NCBI RefSeq assembly: GCF_016859285.1
Contig: NC_053411.1
Coordinates: forward strand, 6,696,001-6,760,000
Direction: 5' to 3'
Source of the DNA: Xiphias gladius
Lineage: Eukaryota > Chordata > Actinopteri > Istiophoriformes > Xiphiidae
Length of the DNA: 64,000 nucleotides
Part shown: piece by piece, positions 34,700 to 47,317 of the stretch
How positions within the stretch are numbered: position 1 is the stretch's first letter
Layout of the letters: each line of letters begins with the position of its first letter
Translations under genes and position numbers: made by a program
The notes under the pieces: model-generated
The model's input: only the letters and a program-made list of their open reading frames with translations
What the model was told of the DNA's origin: nothing
The model's database searches: none

Positions 34700-37390
34700 A
34701 ACCTTTCCAGGCAGTACCTATAGGTTTGTTGCTTAATAACCAAATAATATTTTTCTGTTTAAAAATCTGTCAGTGCCCCATCATGTTAAGACTAGTTTCA
34801 TATTCTTCATAGTGTGTTGCTTCAGGCTATTATTATGCACAATATGTTTTTATGGCTTTTTTTATCCTGGCTTTTCCATTTGAAAAATGCTTCCTCTGCA
34901 CTGGAGAATTTAAAAGAACTACACAGGAGATTTCCTTTAAAACCACTCTTAAAATGATTTATTCGGGACAGCATATACCAGAAGTTTGACAGCTGTAGAG
35001 AAAATACATTTACAAAAGTCATTAAAAAAAATGAAAAAGAATCCAACAAAAAAGAAAATATTAAAATTCAATTTTCTCCACACACATCTCCAGATTCAAG
35101 TAATACTAAGGATGGTTGAAAAACTCCAGGTGCCCAGGCAGGTTTTCCTTTGGGGTGTGTTCACGGTCACAAAAGTTTAAAGTCAAAATCATTACTGGTC
35201 ACATGACTTCTGCTGAAAAGCAAGCAGAAAGCAAGCAGAAATCGGTTTTAGCTGTTTTAACGTTTTTCTGGAGTTGCAGTTGTGACAGTAAACACACCTC
35301 CACATTGTTGTGCTTTTTCTTGAGCGTAATCTGCGACAGCAAGCTGTACAGTTTAAGGCGGTAACAGGGTAAACAGACAGGGCTGACTATGCGGTGTCAC
35401 ATCACGGGTTACAGCATGTTCAAGGCAGGTCATAACAGTATTACACTCTTTTAAATTCCTGCTGAACTTTGTTTCAAGAGAGAGTAAAGCATTCATGTCT
35501 GATCCCAAGCTCACAACACCATGCACATATTCTCTGCCAGCTGACTCTACTGTACTTGTGTCAAAGTATGGGTGGATCTAGTAGGAGTGACATGTTAAAA
35601 TGTAAAGCAATATTATTTGTTATGACAGCACAATTACTTAAAAACTCATTCCTGATTTCCCTGTTTATCTGATATAAAGCAGTGGAGTCTCTCTTGAGCA
35701 TTATGTAGTTAACATTTATCAACATAGTCTAACTTTATTAATCATGTTGGGAGCTTTATACCAGATTCTAATTCATTGCCAAAATATTGCGGTCAATTCA
35801 TCATATGTTACGAAACACATGGTAGACTTGGAGGAATCTTAGAAAAGAGTGGTTTCATTAAGATTGTCTGGAATTCTCTGATTAAAAATTGTCCTTCACC
35901 AAGTTTAGCAAAAGCTATAAAAAAGATGGAATAAAGTTTAGTTTGATGACAATACAAATGCAGCCCTCGACCTGCACACCCGGGCACTTCACAACTCATC
36001 CCTCCAAGTCAAGAGGAAGAGAATAAGACACAAGTAGAACAAACCTATTAGCATTTTCAATAATCACATATTGATAAACATATCACAAATAGCCCAATCA
36101 TATTTACCAAACTGTGTAGAAGTGCTGATCTTAGTTTATAATGATGAATATGAATAATAATAACTTCCATAAAGGTCACATTGTGCGTAGTATGTGCCAA
36201 GCAATCTTCAAAAGGTTGAATATAACACAAATAGCAAATCTAGCGTTAGATCAGCACTCCTAGACCTACTTGATAGATTAAGATCCCATTTTATTCACAC
36301 CTCAATGCAGATCAAAGTGAAAAACACATTTAAACAAATGCATATATAAACTTGACAGGACTGGAAACTGATTTCCCCAAACAATCTCTGCAAGTTGTCT
36401 GGAAAAATCAAGCTTAATCCCTTTTAGTAGTTTACACCTGTGTTTAAATGGGACTAGATCCTAATTCCATCGTCTGTATGCACTGGGTGCTGAGTAAATG
36501 GGGCCAAAGGCTAGTTTGTTAGGCTCCTTGTACAGCATTTGGTCCATCCCCGCCCATATCTTTAAATATGCACATAACATATATCAGAACAGCCATGGAT
36601 TGTACAGTGCCTATTGCTAGATTGGCCACTTGTTAAATAGCATGGTAACCTTGTAAAATAGGAACTCGTAAAATTAAATTCTGGCTAAACCATGTTGCTT
36701 ATAACCCCCCTCCAATGCCATTTGATAAAATATTAATGACATATTTACACATAAAAATTACAAAGTCTGTTTTATTTTTTGCTCATCCAAAGCTTTAAAA
36801 AGATAGATTCATATTGGTTTGTGCTTTTTTTATATGTATGTTTAATGTCATTTTCTTCAGATATAATCTAACCCTGATGTTGTACAAAAGATATTATTTC
36901 TGCATCGTCGGAGATTGTCCTTGTACAAGATTGTTCTTTTGATAAATTGGAGATATAAAGCAGTTTGTGATAGTTGAGTACAGTGGTTTAAATGGTACTG
37001 GCTTATAGGTAGCAGAACAGGAAGCTGGATAAAGGCCCCAAGTTGAACACTTCAAAAAAAATCCTTCCTTTTTAATACTCTCTCCTCTTTTGCCTGAAGA
37101 TTATTTTGGCACACAGTACAGTGATCTCCATGAGCTTATGCGACTCAGGCACAAACATTTGGAGCAAAACAAGCATTAGTAACACACTGACATCTGTGTT
37201 TTTCTCAAGAAAATGATGAAGGAAGGAAAGAAGTTCTAACAGCATTCAAGGTGGCCTCAAATAGTCAGGTGTTTTTTTTTAGTTCATTTGCAGTATCTCT
37301 CCATCTACATTATATTGCATTGTGTTGATGTGAGAGACAACTGAAATGGTAAGCATCTGTTAACTAGGTGATCACCTTTCAAATCCCCTT
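34700..37390. other. Gap between the reductase and bad (convergent): probably 3' UTRs, no coding exon seen
   Basis: AT-rich, without transposon or microsatellite that I can name. Minus-strand AATAAA hexamers at 37396-37391, 36776-36771 and 35739-35734 are possible ends for the bad transcript. Confidence 0.5.
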
Positions 37391-37396
37391 TTTATT
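37391..37396 (-). terminator. Nearest candidate poly(A) signal for bad
   Basis: TTTATT on the given strand, about 435 bp after the bad stop. More distant copies exist, so alternative or longer 3' UTRs are possible. Confidence 0.35.
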
Positions 37397-37830
37397 ATAG
37401 TCTGTCATTGTGTTTTAAAGAGACCTTCTCTCCTCTCTTGGCCCATCCTTTTATCCATTGTATGGGTTTCAGATTCGGCCAACGTCTGTCCTCACACTTG
37501 TCTCACTTTTTACCATTTCACATTTTTACCATTTCACAGTGACTGCCCAACAGTGTTGTTTACATCACAATGACCAAAAATACAAAAAATGTATATAAAT
37601 GTACCAATGATGTGAAAAAATGACATGACTAGAAGCTTGGACCTCAGTGCTATTACTGCTTGTCCCATTTAGCCATGCCTTTGTGTTTTTGAGCTTTCTC
37701 TTTTTGATCAAACCAACCTTTCTTCTGTTCCTAGTCAGTGCAGATCTCATTGTTCTCATCACCATTGTTGTCTTGGCCTACCCGTTGCCTTCCTCTCATT
37801 ACCCTCGATCCCTCTTTCCACTCTCAGTGC

Positions 37831-38848
37831 CTACTCAGTGCGTTGAGAGTGGTTTTCATGGTGGTTGTTTTCTCCTTCGGTCTCCTGGTGACTAAAGAGG
37901 TAGCTCCACCAGCTTTTAGAGTGGTGCATCTGTCTGGCCGTCCCAGCGCTCTTCACCCTCCTCATCTCCTGCACAAAATATAGATAATATAGTTTCAATT
38001 CCGGTTTCCCCTATTGGATTAAGTCATTCTAGCACATAGAACATCCTGGCATAACCCGTTCCTTTTCCTTTGCCACCAGCATCTTATTATCACCACCTTT
38101 ATATAATTTTAATGCTACCATTCTTGCCTCTTTTGCCAACTATACTAAATATAACTAGACGGTCTATGATCTCTCTTTTTTAAAACCCTTTTAAACCCGT
38201 CATCCATCCTCTGACCCCTCTTTCTCACCCCTTTGTCGAGCAGGCTGTCAAACTCGTCACTCATCCTTCGGAGCTGCTGGCCGTATTTCTTGGCCGCCCA
38301 CAGGGCAGGGGGAGCTGACTTAGATCGTCCACGGAATGGAGCTCCATCAGTGGGCGTGCCAGCTTCCTCTTCCCCCCTGGCCTGGATCTCATCGTCTCTG
38401 TACACAGTGGAAGCGTGGGACTCTGAGTTCAGCCTGATTCGACCGGTTGCTACGTCAGGAGAGAGAAAGGTAACAGGGGTTAGGATTAGAACATAAAGCA
38501 CCTGGAAAGGGGTCAATAATGAAATAAACTAGGAATAGAGGAATTCCTTGTAATCACTTATCACCACTCGTCATTGGAATGAAAGATGGGGCAGTTTAGA
38601 TTACCCTGAATGCTCCCATTAACAGGCAGAAAAGTCCATGTAGTGATAAAGCAGTATGTACTTGGAGTCCCACTCAACTCATAATCCTTTGAGGTTTCCC
38701 TACCTGGCGTTCTGAGCTTAGGAAGGGTGAGGGTGTGGCGTTCAGGAGCCTGCTGCTCTTCTCCTGTTGATGATTGGTTCTTCTCTACTTCCTCTACCTC
38801 CTCCGACGTCTCTGACTCGCTGTCTGAAATAGTGAAGTTTGCAGCCAT
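37831..38848 (-). CDS. bad: BCL2-associated agonist of cell death (BAD), BH3-only protein
   Basis: Three coding exons on the minus strand, 38848-38704, 38449-38229 and 37968-37831 (TAG), with phase 1 and phase 0 junctions, give 167 residues. The BH3 helix is LWAAKKYGQQLRRMSDEF (98-115), with the invariant L108 and D113. The 14-3-3 site RGRSKSAPP includes S93 (mouse S136 equivalent), and S112 lies within BH3 (mouse S155 equivalent). After BH3 comes VKSAGTARQMHHSKSWWSYLF, as in other BAD proteins. BAD binds BCL-XL/BCL-2 at mitochondria to promote apoptosis; phosphorylation hands it to 14-3-3. The N-terminus is acidic and serine-rich (SDSESETSEEVEEVE). The start codon lies 9 bases after an acceptor (tctccag), so the first exon is non-coding. 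Reading through the second donor would give another tail ending PSSYI; this is probably only intron retention. Confidence 0.95.
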
Positions 38849-39890
38849 TGTGACATCTGGAGAGAGAAGATGCGAGGAAATTTAGAAACAGGGATTCACT
38901 AAAAACCCCAAAGGACTGCGTATTGCCGACAAGGACATGCCAAGACGTAGATGCACATACTGTACACAAGTCAATGTTACTAACTTTCGATGTTATAAAA
39001 ACCACAGTTGGTTAACAGTAGTCTAGACCTATCTGGGAGAACTAGAAAACAGACATAAAGCATGTTGTTCATACAAATGATGACCAAATAACATTTGCTC
39101 TTATGCATCTCAATTATAAGGAGCTACCACGGAAAGTAAGGTACAAAAAAGTGGCTACATGACAGTTACCGATTTACTGTCAAACAGCACACGAGCTTGA
39201 GGTGTATGGTCACATATGTAGAACTGTATTTATGTTTAAATAGAGGCCTAGGTCAAAGGTCCTCAGAGGGTGCCTTGCAGTTTGAATAGGAAATGCTTTG
39301 GACGACATAGACAACTGCCTTATTTAAGAGTCGGTGGTCAAGGCTGATTTTCAGAGTGGTTCATCGGCTTCACACCCTCTCACAAGCAGATCTGCAGATG
39401 CTTGACTTGACGCTGTACTTCTCTGTAATAAACCTTTATGTGCAAGCAAGACGGTGTCAGCGGAGTCTCCTTCATCCTCTTCACATCATCAACACCACCT
39501 AATAAACTACAAGCTAATTATTCGCGAATGATAAAATGGCATCATCCATTGTATCGCCGATGCTGCCCCTATGGAACACACCCAGCAGGCTATCTCCTAC
39601 ACTACGCTGCCCCTGATATTAGCCAGTCCAAAGGTATTCACGGTGGAACAACCCGCCAGATAACCAACTTGTTTCGACAACACAGACCCGAATTTAAAAT
39701 GACTAACGATTTGTTTTTACACCGCTCTGAAAACCAGCCAGCACACCTCCTTCTCCGGTCAACACAGTCGCTTGTTGTGTTGTTGTTGACTGAAGAGGAC
39801 AAAAGAAACTTCCTACAGGGCGGCAGCTGCTGCGGGGCTGTCTTGGCTCCGCTCGTAGTTGAAAAAACGACTATGAATATGTTTCCTTAC

Positions 39891-40150
39891 CCGAAGTCTT
39901 TATAGTGCGAGCCCGAAAAGTGCGAGTGTGTTTTTAGTTAGCCTCATGCGGCCGCAGCTGTTGTTGTTGTTATCGGTGTCTCGTCTATTTACTGTACATT
40001 ACACTTTAGCTCCGCGCTCACCCAATCGCCGCGCGTCACTGCACCGCCGCTGCGCGCTGACGTCACTGTTGCGAGCTAGGACTGGGCTGGGGCTTTGTTT
40101 GTCCTACCGGCTAACCGTAATGTGCGGCGTAGAGGCGCAGCAGGACTTAA
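39891..40150 (-). promoter_or_regulatory. bad promoter and non-coding first exon
   Basis: The minus strand has a good donor (ttcgg|gtaagg, exon edge 39891) about 1 kb upstream of the first coding exon. Upstream is a GC/CpG-rich block (gcggccgc, gccgcgcgtc, ccgccgctgcgcgc). It contains a perfect palindromic CRE, TGACGTCA, at 40058-40065 and a CCAAT box at 40022-40026. No TATA box is clear. The transcription start is not determined. Confidence 0.55.
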
Positions 40151-40329
40151 AGCCGGACAGAAGTAGCGCAAATCGTATTTTCTACCTGTCTATTTCCATT
40201 CCTATCGGTGTTGGGGCTCAGACACTATACTCAAGTAAAAGTAGGAATACCACAGTTTGGTAATACTCCATTAGAAGTAAATGTCATGCTTTCAAAACGT
40301 TACTTAGATAAGGGTACAATCACTCTATG

Positions 40330-40986
40330 CAGTGGTGGAATGTAAAGTACATTTACTCAAGTACTATATGTAAGTACACATTTGAAGTACTTGTACTTTA
40401 TCTGAGTGTTATCTTTTTTATACTGCCACTTCACTATATTTCAGAAGCAAATTTTTGCATTTTTTCATCCACTACATTTCTTTAACATCTTTAGTTACTA
40501 GTTACTTGATGCTTATTTATAAATTAAACTACCAGACAGTACATGCAAGTAGAGGTGAAATGATTAGTTAATTCAAAGAAATTAGCTGAGAATTTATTTT
40601 GACAATTGAGTCATTTTTCTTGTAAAAATGCTACACATTTCATGTTCTCTGAGTAACTGTAACTATTTTCTGAACTTTTACAAACCGAACAGTCAGTCGA
40701 GAAAATAATCGGTGGATTAATCAGATTGATGAAAATAATCCTAAATTGCAGTCCTAGATAAAATAGTTAAAAATGAGCTCCACCTCAACCATCTACAACA
40801 GTAAAATGCTGCTTACAAATAGATTCATCAGTAATAGTAATCTAATAATATAATATATGACACTGTATCACTCGCAAGGGACATTTTTCTTCATTACGAG
40901 GACTTGAACTTGTAAGTGGGTATTATAACAGTGTAGTATTAGTACTTTTACTTAAGTAAAGAATCTCAGTACTTTTTTCACCAGTG
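40330..40986 (+). mobile_element. hAT-like non-autonomous DNA transposon (teleost MITE)
   Basis: The left end cagtggtggaatgtaaagta and the right end acttttttcaccagtg are imperfect inverted copies with CAGTGGTG-type hAT termini. The interior has repeat hallmarks widespread in perch-like fish: acatttactcaagtact, gagctccacctcaacca, aaaatgctgcttacaaat and acttttacttaagtaaag. No transposase frame remains. A clear 8-bp target duplication is not visible. A smaller fragment of the same kind lies at 40224-40280. Confidence 0.65.
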
Positions 40987-41291
40987 ATTGTATCACTAAA
41001 ATATACTTGAATTATTTAAAGAAAAAGTACTTATACCGTAGAATGCCACCTGTGAGTGATACATTATTACATATTATATCGCTGGATTATTATAACTGCT
41101 TCATGAACATGTAAACAGAATTTGAATGGTGTGGCTGTTCCAATGGGAGCAAATTTAAACTACTATATAAAGGTTGGGTCTTTAATTTCTTCCAATGCAT
41201 CATATTTTATAAAGTGATCATATGTTTTGTATTTGTAAACTAAATCTGCATAATTGCAAATTTACAAGTATCTTTAGCTGTCAAATAAATA

Positions 41292-41440
41292 CAGTGGAGT
41301 AAAAAGTACTATATTTGCCTCCTTAAGTGTAGTGGAGTAGGAGTAAAAAGTAACATAAAATGGAAATATTTAAGTAAAGTACAAGTATCTCAAAATTGTA
41401 CTTGTACTCTAAAATCTAATTGTACTTGCACTTGTGCTTT
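41292..41440 (-). mobile_element. Inverted partial copy of the same hAT-like element
   Basis: Motifs agtggagtaggagtaaaaag, atggaaatatttaagtaaag and tacaagtatctcaaaattgt are the reverse complement of the left part of this repeat family. With the copy at 40330 it forms an inverted pair. Confidence 0.55.
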
Positions 41441-43315
41441 TGTTCTGAATTTTCATTATTCTGAACACTTTAAGGACTTCTTGTCCATGTTAACTTAAAA
41501 GTTGAGTTTCATTCGTGATTATTTTCCTTTAAAGAGCAGCTGACAAAAAATAAACAAATACACACATACATACAGACATACAGTGCAAGCTTGGCTCCTC
41601 ATTGCCTGCTGATATTAAATGAGTGTAATACTTCATAAGGACTGTTTTTATTCTTTTTGGAAGGAATTTACAAAAAGCATAGAAAATAATGGCCAAGGTG
41701 AATCAAAAGTAAATAGACAAGAAAGGCAGGGCCTGTGTTACACAACAGTTATGTGAGATTAGCTTCTGGCAGATGTTGAGCCTGATAGGAAGAGTATGGT
41801 GCACAAGGCAGTAGTCTTGCATGTGTAAACACACACAGATTATACCGTCTGTTGCTGAACATGACATGAAATAATCATCCAGTAAAGTAATTTTAAATGA
41901 TTTCTATTTGCGGTAAGACATATTAAACATCAGGGAAGAAGTGCATCAACACTGCGTTCTTGTCTTCTCTTCTTTCCTTCGTCCTGGGACATAAGGAAGG
42001 GGAGGAAAGAAAATCCCGCCATGCTGTTGGTCGTAGTACCTTGCACGAGCAGCAGGTGGAGAGGCCGTGCTACTTACTGAACTGCTGTGACTTTTGCTGA
42101 GCTCTGCTTCTCTTCGGTCATCCCCTGTCTCCTGTCACAGGTTGTGTGCTTGGGAAAAAACAGGGAAAAAACCTCCTAATGTGTAGTTTTGATTGAAGTT
42201 GCAACTGATTACTGTTACAACATCTTTTGCGACATGTGAAAATGTTTCACAATGTCAGGGTCAGATCCCCGGTAGAAATTGCATCGGGGAAATTACATCA
42301 GCTGGAAAAGGATTGGTTCTTGTTTCCTGAAAAGCTGATACTGCAGAAATAATGTTTTTGACAGAGTACAATTTGCGTGATAAACATGTCCCGTATCCCC
42401 TATTATTTATACAAAATTCTTACAATTGAGCAGCACTGTATAAAGGGTGTATATGGATCTTTATATCCTCTGCTGATTGTTTTATTACCTTGCTCTCTTG
42501 CACTTTCCTCACATCAACAAAGGGACTCAGCCATGTAATTATGTAACATTTATATCTAGAGCTGCCTCTGTTCCTCTTCCCCTCCTCTACATAATTCTTC
42601 TCTCTCCCCTCCCATGCAAGTGACACTTGCAGAGGAGAAACAGTTTTTTTTTTTTGTTTTTTTTTTTGAAACTGTGACGTATACGAGGCAATGACATGCA
42701 GCTTCTTCTAATTCAGTGCGTCCAAATAGAGCTAATGTGTGTTTCTAAGCTTAGACAAACATGCTAAGCAAAGTCCGCACAGTAGGCTTTTCATACACTG
42801 ATGTACGAAGGGAGCAGCTCCTGAAGATGACTGTTGAGACTCACTTCTTTTGAACTCTATTTTTGGAAGGATTATAGAAATAATACATTGGAGTGCTCCT
42901 TTTGGTTGGATTTGGGTGCAGTTTAAGAACCATACAATTATAATCCATTTTAATCCGTATGTGGTGTGTGTATGTGTGTGTCTGAGACAGAGTAAAGCCA
43001 TGTATGCACCCACTTTGTAGCATTTAAAAGCCATAAAACTACCATCCATTAGACGTGGAGAGTGTGTGAGTGAGAAAAACTGATCTTACACACTTTGGTG
43101 TACAACCAGGATAATTTTCACACACATACATGGACAGAGTGCGTGTTTTCGTATGAGTCTGCAAGATTTGAGTGTGATCTGAAGGAGCCATACAATTAGC
43201 ATCCATTTATATCTCCCTATACCAACCTCGCCCTGCCTCCCTGCCTCTCATCTGGTGGTTATTTTGGGATTCGGAGGCGAATGCACTCCCACACTGTCTC
43301 CAAACCACCACTCTG

Positions 43316-43334
43316 TGTCTGTGTGTGTCTGTGT

Positions 43335-43401
<67 letters not shown>
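43316..43401. repeat. (TG)n microsatellite
   Basis: A TG tract of about 85 bp with tctg interruptions at its left end. Confidence 0.97.
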
Positions 43402-43404
<3 letters not shown>

Positions 43405-44372
43405 GACTGTTTCCAAGCGGCTCCTGAAATGTTCTTTCCAATTCAATGCCAGGACACTGCTTGTCTGCCGCCACCGCCACTGCTTCACTCACTGTCCTTT
43501 CAAATACTTTCCCCTCTCTGTAGACCCAGATTCACTCAGTTTGCTCGATGTCGGAGCGGAGCAAGATTCAGAGCGGGTCTTGAATTATTTGAAGTGGGAG
43601 AGCTTAGTGAGAAGAAAGGAGGGATGGTGTGAAAAAGAAGATGACTTGGCTTCCCAATTCCAAAAAAGATGACAAGCACATCCGAAATACAGACAGTTTG
43701 TACCAGACCTGGAGAGAGGCGGAGATACAGTTAAAGAAAGTGAAAAAGTAACAGATGATGAAAAGTAAAGGCAGACCAAGCAACGAGAGAAGTGTTTCAG
43801 GGTGCAGAGAGAGAGAGAATTAAGGTAATAGAAAAGCAAAAATGGTGGCAGTAAATGTAAGACTTTTGGAGGATTGACTTAGAATAAAGAAGAGCCTGAG
43901 AGACAGAAGTCAGAGAAATGTCTCAGGTGAAAGACATAGGGACATGGAAAGATCAAACCTACATCAGAGTGAAACACTCCTCTAGCCTGCTCATTCAACT
44001 CCAGCCCTTTCATCATTGCTCTCAGTACATGCTCATTATATATAGACCGCTGCCTTAGTGTATAACTAAGTAACTCTGTGATCACAAGGCTGACATATGG
44101 CAGCTTTCTAATTCAATTCACTCCACCCCTGTGTAGCCTGCTGGTGGTATGACCCAACTCCTCTTAAACTTAAGTTTGGGAGTAAAAATGGGTTGCTGGC
44201 TTTTTCTCCAGTGGATAAAAATACATAAGTGTCCAGCCCAACAAGACATTTAATCTTCCTCTTACGACAAGTGAAACATCTGTCCGAGGACTGAAGAAAC
44301 TCCTTTTCCCTGTGCAAATAAAGTTGTTTTTCAAGAAGCTAACTCTTCTTTCTTGAAAACCCCCAAACAAAG

Positions 44373-44962
44373 TTAAAGGAACAGTTTGACATTTTGAGAA
44401 ATGTGCTCTCTTGCCATGAGTTAGATGAGAGTACTGATATCACTCTCATATCTGTGCAATAAATATGAAGCTACAGTCTGCAGCCAGGTAACTTAGCTTA
44501 GCATACAGACTGGAAACAGGGGGAAACCGCTAGCCTGACTCTATCCAAAGGTAAAAAACCCACCTACGAGCACCTCTGAAGCTCATTAACATATTATATC
44601 TTTTTTTGTTTGTTTGTACAGAAACCAAAGTGTAAAAATTACCAGTTACACAGAAGTCAATGCGCCAAAAAACAGTCCAGCACATAACTTCCTGTAAAAC
44701 CGCAACTTGCTGTTTTTACTCTTTGGTTTTTGAACAGATTAAAAAAAAACCAGATCTAATATTTTAATTACTGAACTTTAGAGGTGCTGGTATGTGAATG
44801 TTTTACCCTTGGACAGAGCCATGCTATCTGTTTCCTCGTCTCAAACTTTAAGCTAAGCTATAAGGTAAGATAACTGTATCCTGGCCACAGCCTCATATTT
44901 AGGGGACAGGTGTGAGATTGGTATCAATCGTCCCATCATATTTACTAAAGTTGTTCCTTTAA
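44373..44962. mobile_element. TTAA-flanked long fold-back element, 590 bp
   Basis: TTAA at 44373-44376 and 44959-44962 flanks ends TTAAAGGAACAGT and TTGTTCCTTTAA. The two halves are imperfect reverse complements over most of their length: aacttagcttagcata against taagctaagctataag, tctatccaaaggtaaa against tttacccttggacaga, and gagcacctctgaagct against actttagaggtgctgg. It is non-coding, probably a piggyBac-type non-autonomous element. Confidence 0.7.
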
Positions 44963-47270
44963 AACAATAGACTATGATAACATTATGAAGCTGAAAACAG
45001 CTCTGTCTTCCACTATGTGTCTGGATAGGCTAAAAGGTAAAAACCGGGATAAAAATCATTTACCTCTGCCTTGACTTTATGGGACACACACTCAATCCCA
45101 GCCAGCCCATGCCTGTTCTCACTCTCAGCATATACACACACTGTCATCCAGCCCTCTTTTAACCCTCTAATATCATCAATTATGGTTGGGCTGTTTTCAT
45201 GTGGTCGGGGTGGCACGCTTGTATGTTCAGAGAGCCACCGTAGACATGTATGCAGGCTGGTCTGGAACATATGTACTCCATATGTGAACTTTAAGGTGTA
45301 TACTTGTACATGTTTGTCATTATATGGTCTAATGATAGGTATTGAATAGTTTTATTTTGTAATCTCCCGTTTCTTACACCCCTCACCTTTAATACAGCAC
45401 AGCCTGAAATATAGATGTGCACAAGTTCAGGTTTTAAATTATTCACACTTTGCTGCAACTAAATAATAGATCATTAAGTAAGCGTTGGCTATCGCCCCAC
45501 TATAAGCCTTATCACAATGCTGCTTTAATTGTAAGCGGTAAATTTAGCTTTTGTTGACTAATCAGTTTATGTTCACTTGTATGGAGCTCTGCCTGCAGCA
45601 AAATATATTTTCATGCCTGACTTAGTTATCATGGTAAAGCCACCATAAAGTACAGTTCCACACATCACACAGCATTGCCAATGCTCGTGACCAATTAAAT
45701 CCTAATTTACTGTAATGCCTAATGTAAAGTCTTTTATCAACACGGTGAGATGCAAATTCATTTGTAAAAGGCACTCTGTGTGATCTGTTGCTTTTACTAA
45801 ACAACATGGATTAAAGGAGTTTATTTGGATCAAAGTGTAACAGTACAAAACAGTGTAGTAAACAAAGAAAATCATAGATTTTCTCTCTGCCTTAGCAGAA
45901 CCTTCTAATTTTTTAAAATAATATTTCAGTTTTGTATAATTAGAGTCCCCGTAGCTCACCTGTCAACCTGGTAGTCACAGTCATTGTAAGTGATGTTTAT
46001 ATTCTACATAGCAATTATTAGGTCAAATGACCTTGTGAGTGGCTCTGCTCCATGCCTCTGTTTTCCTTTCCATCTTTTCTAAAAGGAGTGGGTAATCCAT
46101 CCACCTTAAAGATTTTATTTGTTTTGTTTTGACACTGATGAGAGGCAGGAAATTGGATGGAGAGGTGCAACATGGTGCAAAACAAGCCGCATTTCCAACC
46201 CAGATGAAGATACATGGTATCTGCATCAGCAGATTTATCTTCCTCATTGCCTTAATCCTATCGCCCATCTCTCTCATTTCACCTACTCACTTTCCATACT
46301 TTATTCTTTCAGTCTTTCTTCTTCCATTTCTCTGTGCCTCCATCACTTTTTGTCCATCTGTGTCTTTCTCTGTTTTCTCTTCTCTCCCACCCTCTCTCTG
46401 TCCCGAAGCCCTTATCCCCATGCTCTCTTTTTCTCCCTGTCTCTTATTCCCTTTCTTGCAGTTTCAGTTCTGTCTCTGTTTTCTCTCTCCCCCATCCTTT
46501 CCTCCCCACTTGTGTGTCTGGGCTGCCGACTGAACTAGTTCATGTAGAGCTTGCTAGCTGATGGCGTCATTTCCCCTGTTTAATTGATGTTGTTTGATAG
46601 ACACAAGCTGCTTGTTGGAACTCAGGCAGGTGGTAACAAAATCGTAGGAGCCTAACCAGAAACAAGAACAAGCGGAAAATCAAGAGGTAAGTACATTTTT
46701 GGGATGAGTGCGATTTCACGTTTGGGGACACAAAATGGTTTAATTCATTAGTGATTGGCGTTTGGCATTTTCACAGTGTGTACAACTTTAGTTTCAGTCT
46801 GATTGAGTTTTTTAGCAAAGTTAGAAAAGTGCGGTAAAATACTGTAGAGGGAGCGGCACAATTACATTAACACACCATTGAACGCTGAGGAGAAATTAGA
46901 CTGACTGCTGGCTCCAGTAAGTCCCAGTCAGCAGAACAGAAATGGGACAAGTAACTGAAACATTAGCGTAACAATACAAATCTACGTTAAAAAATAATAA
47001 AATAAAGGCTGTGATAGATGTCCATCATTACAAGGAAAGGAGTGGGAACACATTGGCAATTACTCAATGTATTTTTCCTCCAACTTCTGTTCCTAAAAAC
47101 ACATTATATTATTCAACTCAGCTATATCATTGTGGGTCCAGTCCCCGCTGCAGGCTGCTGGACATCTCCATAAACTCAAAAAGAGGGATACATTTCAGTT
47201 TTACAAAATTATAAAGCACAAAGAACCAGATTGGGGTGTTAACATAAGACTTATATAAAAATGCAAGATG

Positions 47271-47275
47271 TGTGT

Positions 47276-47313
<38 letters not shown>
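47271..47313. repeat. (TG)n microsatellite
   Basis: A TG tract with one tctg interruption. Confidence 0.9.

Positions 47314-47317
<4 letters not shown>

Noticed and set aside
39438-39905. 155-codon plus-strand frame antisense to bad intron 1 and promoter
   Set aside because: No recognised domain, no start context or poly(A) support, and codon content looks random. It overlaps the bad non-coding exon on the other strand. Plus-strand RNA data could reopen it.
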